Origin: Pseudomonadota bacterium
GTDB taxonomy: Bacteria; Chloroflexota; Ktedonobacteria; Ktedonobacterales; JACDGC01
Reading direction: 5' to 3'
Assembly (NCBI GenBank): GCA_021323815.1
Contig: JAJPKG010000143.1
Span: 1 to 5,801, forward strand
Length of the DNA: 5,801 nt
The position numbers were made by a program, and so were the translations under genes. Below the pieces are notes generated by a model that made no database searches, was not told the DNA's origin, and worked only from the letters and a program-made list of their open reading frames with translations. This document shows, one piece after another, positions 1 through 3,753 of the stretch; position 1 is the first letter of the stretch, and each line of letters opens with the position of its first letter.

Positions 1-1401
1 ACCACCTTTGGCGGCGGAGCGCCAATGGGAGGTATGACCTTTACCCCGCCTGGGACTTCCTCTGATAAACTGTATTTTGCCGTGAGTGGCCTCGATGCGC
101 AATTCTCGCCACATACCGTTGTGTGGGATGTCACGACGAGTCACCCGACTGTTGCCATGCAATTATCCTTAGCGGGTGACGTCGCTGCTGATGGGCCTTC
201 AGGATTGCATGTGGTGGGATGCGAAGATGCCTCAGATCCCTGTTTGGCGGAAAGGCTGACCGACATTGAAATTGATAATGACGTAATCCTGGACTCACTT
301 TCCCTCAAGGGGTTGGGCACGATCACGCACATCGCTGGCGCTAACAATGTTGATCCCGTTGCTCCTAATTCCATTCCAATGGTGATGGGAACCGACACCG
401 GTGACATCATCCTCTGGTCGGATAGCGGCTTTTCGGATCAGCTTGGCTACGTCTTCAGCAGTTCGGGCAATCCCGGCTATCTCAGCCCCGATGGCAGTTA
501 CGTCACACAGTTCGACAACAATAACAGCCTGCACATCTGGCGAGTTCCTCAGCAACAGGGCGCGCCACCGCAAGAGATCACTAACTCCGCTCTCACCCAA
601 GGTATCACGCTTCCTGGGATCTCCCAGAGCACGCCAAAGGTGGCGCTGGCCGACGATCTTTCGGCGCTCGCCCTGAGCGATGGCAACGCGCACGGCCAGA
701 ACAATATCATCCTGCGGCATGCCAGCGGTCAAACGCAGACGATCTCCGTCTCCGCCACCATCGCCGATCTCACGTTCGATTGGTCCGGCAAGCAACTGGC
801 GGCGATCATCTGCACGGATGCTGCGATTCCGGCTACGTGCAGCACAGCAGAGATGAGAGTGTGGGATGCGCAAACAGGAACGCTCATCTATCGCCACACG
901 TTCAATGATGCGCTTTCGGTCGCGTTCACGCCCGATGATAAGACCGTTCTTGTCGGGGGAATCAACAGCCTTGCCTTTGTCAATCTTGCCGCTGGTGCGG
1001 TGACATTCCCGCAGTTTTCCAGCAAAGCGGGGATCATCGAGGCGCTGGCCGTGAGCGCGGACGGCACTACCCTGGCAGCCGTCATCAACCCAAGCGATGC
1101 CACCAATGGCAAGGGACCATACAATACCATCCAGGTGAATTCGCCGGCGCTGCAATTGTGGAGCATCGCAGCACAACAGCCGCTGGGGGTGCCGATCGGC
1201 AATCCAGTTAGTACGTCGCTTGCATTCTCGGCTGACGGTGATGTCAACTTCGTCAACGCCAGCGCAGTGGATACCTATCCACTCGGCATCACTCATCTGC
1301 AACAGCGGGCGTGCACTGTGGCAAACCGCAATCTCACCAGCAGCGAGTGGCAGCTTTATGACAACAGCGAGCAGCAGGTGCAACTGTGTCCAGCTCCCTG
1401 A
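1..1401 (+). CDS. C-terminal part of a WD40-type beta-propeller protein (5' partial), probably the tail of a large nSTAND-like or kinase-linked signalling protein
   Basis: The frame is open from the first base to a TGA at 1399-1401 (466 residues visible), so the true start lies upstream; the ATG at 25 has no special support. Degenerate WD40 blades are seen as strand endings VWD (Trp42), ILW (Trp139), HIW (Trp180), RVWD (Trp288) and QLW (Trp387), several preceded by 'SPDG/SADG' turns. Its six cysteines form three local pairs (74/81, 271/280, 438/463). The C-terminus carries CTVANRNLTSSEW followed by a Cys-Pro near the end. From memory, this signature and the Cys-loop before an E-[IM]-R-[LV]-W-D strand are typical of the WD40 tails of large Chloroflexota and cyanobacterial proteins whose N-termini carry an nSTAND NTPase, TIR/caspase-like domain or kinase. 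The propeller probably acts as a sensor or protein-binding platform. Codon use is less GC-biased than in the gene at 3754. No catalytic domain is visible, so the overall function is unknown. WD40-like identity is confident; the N-terminal partner is inference. Confidence 0.85.
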   Translation, partial: TTFGGGAPMGGMTFTPPGTSSDKLYFAVSGLDAQFSPHTVVWDVTTSHPTVAMQLSLAGDVAADGPSGLHVVGCEDASDPCLAERLTDIEIDNDVILDSLSLKGLGTITHIAGANNVDPVAPNSIPMVMGTDTGDIILWSDSGFSDQLGYVFSSSGNPGYLSPDGSYVTQFDNNNSLHIWRVPQQQGAPPQEITNSALTQGITLPGISQSTPKVALADDLSALALSDGNAHGQNNIILRHASGQTQTISVSATIADLTFDWSGKQLAAIICTDAAIPATCSTAEMRVWDAQTGTLIYRHTFNDALSVAFTPDDKTVLVGGINSLAFVNLAAGAVTFPQFSSKAGIIEALAVSADGTTLAAVINPSDATNGKGPYNTIQVNSPALQLWSIAAQQPLGVPIGNPVSTSLAFSADGDVNFVNASAVDTYPLGITHLQQRACTVANRNLTSSEWQLYDNSEQQVQLCPAP

Positions 1402-1439
1402 CACGCAAACGGGAAAAGTGCTCCAGCATCAAGGTGATC

Positions 1440-1475
1440 GCCGGGAGATGGGGTGAAAGCACAATCGCTCCCGGC
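1440..1475. repeat. Inverted repeat in the convergent intergenic gap (GCCGGGAG / CTCCCGGC)
   Basis: Eight-base perfect arms at 1440-1447 and 1468-1475 enclose a 20-base loop, between the 3' ends of the WD40 gene (+) and cheR (-). The position would suit a bidirectional terminator, but neither strand shows a T-run after the stem and the loop is long. It is recorded as a possible terminator-like hairpin only. I see no other feature in the 141-base gap at 1402-1542. Confidence 0.3.
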
Positions 1476-1542
1476 TTGGAACAGAAACCCCGATGGGCTA
1501 GGGTCTGCTGAAATTTCCTTGTCTTCCGTGTCCCGTACCCGC

Positions 1543-2352
1543 TTATGCCGCGCGCTCATAAAACGAGGTGGATTTCAGCGCCAGGCCGAAGCGGTTGGGA
1601 CGGTGAATCGTCTCGGTCTCGCCGATGAAGAGGATGCCACCGGGGCGCAGGGTGCTGGTGAGGTGCTGCGTCACCGCATCTTTGGATTCTTCGGTGAAAT
1701 AGATGGTTACGTTGCGGCACAGCACAATGTCGAACTGTTCCGCTGGCGGTTTGCCCAGCAGGTTTTGCTGACGAAACGTGATGAAGGGGCGCAAAGCATC
1801 TGCCGCGCGAAAACGCCCCCCGGCAATGGGCGTGAAGTAGCGCGCGGCCACGTCTTTGCTGAGATTGCGCAGATCGTTGGCGGTGAAGCTTTCCCCCGCT
1901 TTCGCCGCTTCCAAGATCTTGGGATCGATATCCGTTGCCAGGATGCGCGCTTGTGAGAGACCAGCTTCCTTCAGGATGATCGCCAACGAATAAGGTTCCG
2001 CACCATACGAGCAGCCGGCGCTCCAGAGGCGCAGGGCGGGATTGCGCCTGGCCAACGCGGGGATGATCTCGCGCTGCAACTGCTCGAAACGCGGGCGGTC
2101 GCGGAAGCATTCCGACACATTGATGGTGAAGCGTTCCATGAACTCTTTCAGCACTTCCGAGCCGGGTTTCAGCTCGGCGGCCAATGCTTGCAGGTTCGGC
2201 GCATGGCAGCGCGAAAGAATGGCATCCAGCCGGCGCAACATCTGCGGGCGCTTATAGCAGTTCAGATCGATGCCCGTGAGTTCAAGCACGCGCTTGCGCA
2301 CCAGTTCATAGCCGGGGTCATCCGGGCGAATGTTGCTGAGGGGCAAGGTCAT
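1543..2352 (-). CDS. cheR: CheR-type S-adenosylmethionine-dependent protein-glutamate methyltransferase
   Basis: This cytoplasmic enzyme (269 residues, normal for the family) would transfer methyl groups from S-adenosylmethionine to glutamates of chemoreceptors, setting adaptation in chemotaxis or a related pathway. The helical CheR N-domain covers about residues 10-72. It is followed by the hallmark TINVSECFRD (76-85), the SAM-binding loop SAGCSYGAEPYS (111-122), the acidic ATDID (139-143), the beta-subdomain region NLSKD...FRQQNLL (163-199), CRNVTIYF (212-219) and LRPGGILFIGETE (236-248). In the hallmark, Cys82 stands where the family usually has Phe; the catalytic-site Arg84 is kept. The ATG at 2352 is preceded by AAAGGCGG ten bases upstream, a fair ribosome-binding site. 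No CheB, CheA, receptor or response-regulator gene is in view, so it is an orphan in this window. It lies 182 bases downstream of the HAAS gene on the same strand and may have its own promoter. The ending FYERAA is not an NWETF-type tether. Confidence 0.95.
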   Translation of the reverse strand: MTLPLSNIRPDDPGYELVRKRVLELTGIDLNCYKRPQMLRRLDAILSRCHAPNLQALAAELKPGSEVLKEFMERFTINVSECFRDRPRFEQLQREIIPALARRNPALRLWSAGCSYGAEPYSLAIILKEAGLSQARILATDIDPKILEAAKAGESFTANDLRNLSKDVAARYFTPIAGGRFRAADALRPFITFRQQNLLGKPPAEQFDIVLCRNVTIYFTEESKDAVTQHLTSTLRPGGILFIGETETIHRPNRFGLALKSTSFYERAA

Positions 2353-2384
2353 GTGGTGAGAGCCGCCTTTCGCAGAAATGATCC

Positions 2385-2410
2385 CCGCTGCCGATGATCA
2401 TCGGCAGCGG
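2385..2410. repeat. Perfect 26-base palindrome upstream of cheR
   Basis: The left half CCGCTGCCGATGA is followed directly by its exact reverse complement, ending 2410. As RNA it would fold to an 11-bp stem with a GATC tetraloop. ATCCCC at 2381-2386 and GGGGAT at 2413-2418 can extend the symmetry with a small offset. It ends 32 bases before the cheR ATG, so it could be an operator for a dimeric regulator or a 5' UTR hairpin. It could also act as a terminator for the PadR-HAAS operon, but the minus strand after the stem reads GGGATCATTTC, which lacks a proper U-tract. I prefer a regulatory role; the function is inferred. Confidence 0.6.
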
Positions 2411-2522
2411 ATGGGGATGATGCACGCTGATACTTCCTACAGTCGTCAAAATTCGCTGATGCAACAGGGCAATCTCCCGCAGAAACAGCGGAACAAGAAA
2501 ACGAGCGCACATCGGGCGACCA

Positions 2523-2542
2523 CCAGATATCTTCTTATCTGG
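2523..2542 (-). repeat. Hairpin overlapping the stop codon of the HAAS gene
   Basis: CCAGATA (2523-2529) and TATCTGG (2536-2542) are perfect seven-base arms around a six-base loop. On the minus strand the TAA stop (2537-2535) spans the end of the first stem arm and the start of the loop. The following minus-strand bases, TGGTCGCCC, have no T-run, so it is not a standard intrinsic terminator. It may slow 3' decay of the padR-HAAS transcript or be chance. Confidence 0.35.
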
Positions 2543-3179
2543 CAGAGCGGAGCCTCAGTCCCCATAGCGCTATAGCGCCCAGCGCAATCAGCGCCGTAAT
2601 CGGCCATTCCCAGCGAAAAAGGGTGGTCGTCAGCGACACCCCGGCCACGCGGAAGATCACCAGCAACAGCACCGTGATCGCAGCATAGATCGAGAAGGCC
2701 AACAACTCGCGCCGATCGCGCGTCACGATGCGGGGTGCCAAGAAGCCGGCAAGAGCTTCAAACAGGCCAAATAAGGCGAAGCCGAACAATATCAGCACAT
2801 GGAGCAGTATAAACGCAAAGGTAGACGACCGCAGCACCAGATGCTCGAACAGCGCAATGATGGCGAAAAACGTCAGGACATACGCCAACCACCGGAAGAT
2901 CACCCAGCGCAGGATGCCGCTGAAGCCGCCGGAAAATCGGCTGGGCATTTCTCGAGCCCACTCCTCCGCGAATGCCAGGGGATTAGGGCCAACAACAGCC
3001 TCCAACGATCTGCCATCACTGGCAGCTCGCTCAAGGTGCTGCTCCAATTCCAGGCGCATTTCATCTCGCCTTTGCGGCGCAATGCCCCGAAGCTCCCAGT
3101 AACCGCTACAGGCGTTTACTAGATCAGTGATCTGTTGCTGTGTCTGTTGATTGACCATATCCGTCTGCATGCCCTCCAT
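2535..3179 (-). CDS. HAAS/DUF1700-type membrane protein (PadR-linked)
   Basis: 214 residues. The soluble N-terminal part (about 17-80) has the pattern of HAAS/DUF1700/permease-prefix domains: an amphipathic helix, RRDEMRLELEQHLE (37-50) and then GPNPLAFAEEWAREM (64-78), resembling the 'lGdP..fA.ew' end of that family. Four hydrophobic segments follow at about 88-112, 119-147, 158-178 and 190-208, and the protein ends in a basic RLRSAR tail. Family members usually sit beside a PadR regulator and sense or modulate envelope stress or transporter activity; the molecular mechanism is poorly known. The ATG at 3179 has an in-frame TGA directly before it and GGTGGA 11 bases upstream; ATGs at 3170 and 3158 are alternatives. 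The gene overlaps padR by 56 bases in another frame, implying co-transcription and probably translational coupling. No transporter gene follows, which is less usual for this pair. Membrane topology is firm, domain naming moderately so. Confidence 0.85.
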   Translation of the reverse strand: MEGMQTDMVNQQTQQQITDLVNACSGYWELRGIAPQRRDEMRLELEQHLERAASDGRSLEAVVGPNPLAFAEEWAREMPSRFSGGFSGILRWVIFRWLAYVLTFFAIIALFEHLVLRSSTFAFILLHVLILFGFALFGLFEALAGFLAPRIVTRDRRELLAFSIYAAITVLLLVIFRVAGVSLTTTLFRWEWPITALIALGAIALWGLRLRSAR

Positions 3180-3495
3180 TCAGAATGTGTTCCACCGCCT
3201 GCGCAAATGCTTCCCACTCCGCCTGCCATTGCTCCAATTGCTTAATGCCTTTGGGCAGGAGCCGATAATATTTGCGCTTCGGCCCTTCCGTTGATGAAAC
3301 CAGGTAGCTGTCGATATAGCCGCTCTGTTGCAGGCGGCTCAGCAGTGGATAAATGCTGCCTTCGCTCACCAGGTCCAGCCCATATTCGGTGAGCTGGCGC
3401 ACGATGTCATAGCCATAGCATGGCTGGCGAGCTAGAAGGGCTAACAAGCACATATCCAGCGTGCCTTTGAGCAGTTGTGTCGAACGATTATCCAC
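3124..3495 (-). CDS. PadR-family winged-helix transcriptional repressor
   Basis: A small DNA-binding regulator of 123 residues from the GTG at 3495. It has the PadR winged-helix core: STQLLKGTLDMCLLALL, then YGYDIVRQL (helix 2 region), then the recognition helix and wing around SEGSIYPLLSRLQQSGYI, and GPKRKYYRLLPKGIKQLEQW leading into the C-terminal dimerisation helix, which ends VEHILNGG. This is the short, single-helix (PadR-s2-like) form. A GTG at 3501 in the same frame would add two residues, but the Shine-Dalgarno GAGGTGA lies over it and is well spaced only for the GTG at 3495; an in-frame TAG at 3516 excludes a longer protein. The last 56 bases overlap the HAAS gene. It probably represses its own operon through the palindromes at 3518-3552, with release by an unknown ligand. 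Family identity is very secure; the ligand and target range are unknown. Confidence 0.95.
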   Translation of the reverse strand: MDNRSTQLLKGTLDMCLLALLARQPCYGYDIVRQLTEYGLDLVSEGSIYPLLSRLQQSGYIDSYLVSSTEGPKRKYYRLLPKGIKQLEQWQAEWEAFAQAVEHILNGGHADGYGQSTDTATDH

Positions 3496-3497
3496 TG

Positions 3498-3504
3498 TCA
3501 CCTC
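3498..3504 (-). promoter_or_regulatory. Ribosome-binding site deciding the padR start
   Basis: The minus strand reads GAGGTGACAGTG. The GAGG is five bases from the GTG at 3495, ideal spacing, whereas it abuts or overlaps the earlier GTG at 3501, which has no other Shine-Dalgarno sequence. Confidence 0.6.
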
Positions 3505-3517
3505 AGCCCAGCGCTAT

Positions 3518-3530
3518 CATGCATTGCATG
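3518..3530. promoter_or_regulatory. Palindromic candidate operator in the padR 5' UTR (CATGCA-T-TGCATG)
   Basis: Six-base perfect arms flank a single central base (centre 3524). It lies at about +1 to +15 of the predicted padR transcript, between the -10 box and the Shine-Dalgarno sequence. PadR dimers bind short inverted repeats with ATGT/ATGC-like ends, so this is a natural candidate for autorepression. The binding role is inferred. Confidence 0.5.
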
Positions 3531-3537
3531 GTACTAA

Positions 3538-3552
3538 GAGTATATCATACTC
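3538..3552. promoter_or_regulatory. Palindromic candidate operator over the padR -10 box (GAGTAT-ATC-ATACTC)
   Basis: Perfect six-base arms with a three-base centre (3545) include the whole predicted -10 hexamer. A protein bound here would block RNA polymerase. The centre is 21 bases, about two helical turns, from the second palindrome at 3518-3530, so two dimers could sit on the same face of the DNA. PadR itself is the likeliest ligand because the site drives the padR gene. Confidence 0.55.
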
Positions 3553-3567
3553 TATCATGTAGTGCAA
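3539..3567 (-). promoter_or_regulatory. Sigma70-type promoter of the padR-HAAS operon
   Basis: On the minus strand, TTGCAC (3567-3562) and TATACT (3544-3539) are separated by exactly 17 bases. The -10 matches the consensus at five of six positions; the -35 matches only at its TTG. Transcription would begin near 3532, giving a leader of roughly 37 bases. The surrounding A/T-rich stretch contrasts with GC-rich flanks, as expected for a promoter. Confidence 0.6.
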
Positions 3568-3624
3568 GATAGTCCGAAGTGAAAGAGCTAACATATCCTC
3601 GCTCCCTTTCAAAGCGAACCTTGG

Positions 3625-3653
3625 ATGATGGCGGGGGCGCCCGGCAGCATCAT
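3625..3653. repeat. Inverted repeat ATGATG...CATCAT with a central GGGCGCCC
   Basis: Six-base arms (3625-3630 and 3648-3653) enclose a G/C-rich centre containing the eight-base palindrome GGGCGCCC. It sits in the divergent region just upstream of the predicted extended -10 for the TPR gene, where an activator or repressor could bind. The inner sequence is not fully symmetric, so it may be fortuitous. Confidence 0.3.
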
Positions 3654-3666
3654 GCCACGCCCTATG

Positions 3667-3675
3667 TGCTATGAT
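3667..3675 (+). promoter_or_regulatory. Possible extended -10 promoter for the TPR gene
   Basis: TGCTATGAT combines the TGn extension with TATGAT (five of six matches to TATAAT). No recognisable -35 lies 16-18 bases upstream, which the TGn motif can compensate for. Transcription from about 3682 would leave a leader of some 72 bases before the ATG at 3754. It is the best plus-strand candidate in this gap, but weakly supported. Confidence 0.35.
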
Positions 3676-3683
3676 GAAACGAC

Positions 3684-3702
3684 ACGCGAATTGTGAGCGC
3701 GT
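3684..3702. repeat. Short inverted repeat ACGCG / CGCGT in the TPR-gene leader
   Basis: Five-base perfect arms flank a nine-base spacer, just after the predicted plus-strand start site. It could be a small operator or leader hairpin; with such short arms chance is a real alternative. Confidence 0.2.
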
Positions 3703-3753
3703 CATGCACGCTGCTGATTACGCTGGTTGAGATAGAGAGAAGAGAGCGCCGTC

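Noticed and set aside
295..1404. Long minus-strand reading frame (369 codons) opposite the WD40 gene
   Set aside because: Its translation is rich in Arg/Ile with no recognisable domain, while the plus strand has clear WD40 strands and the conserved C-terminal motif. It is an antisense shadow.
1453..1956. Plus-strand reading frame opposite cheR
   Set aside because: It lies opposite the conserved CheR motifs and has no domain signature of its own.
2444..2449. Minus-strand TTGACG as a -35 box for cheR
   Set aside because: No acceptable -10 hexamer lies 16-18 bases downstream (the sequence reads CGTGCA or similar), so a promoter call is not supported.
2564..2573. Palindrome ATAGCGCTAT
   Set aside because: It lies inside the HAAS coding sequence, in codons of the last transmembrane helix, and is short enough to be chance.
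3689..3699. AATTGTGAGCG, identical to the left half of the E. coli lac operator
   Set aside because: There is no matching right half, no LacI-type gene nearby, and the organism is unlikely to be related. Treated as coincidence.
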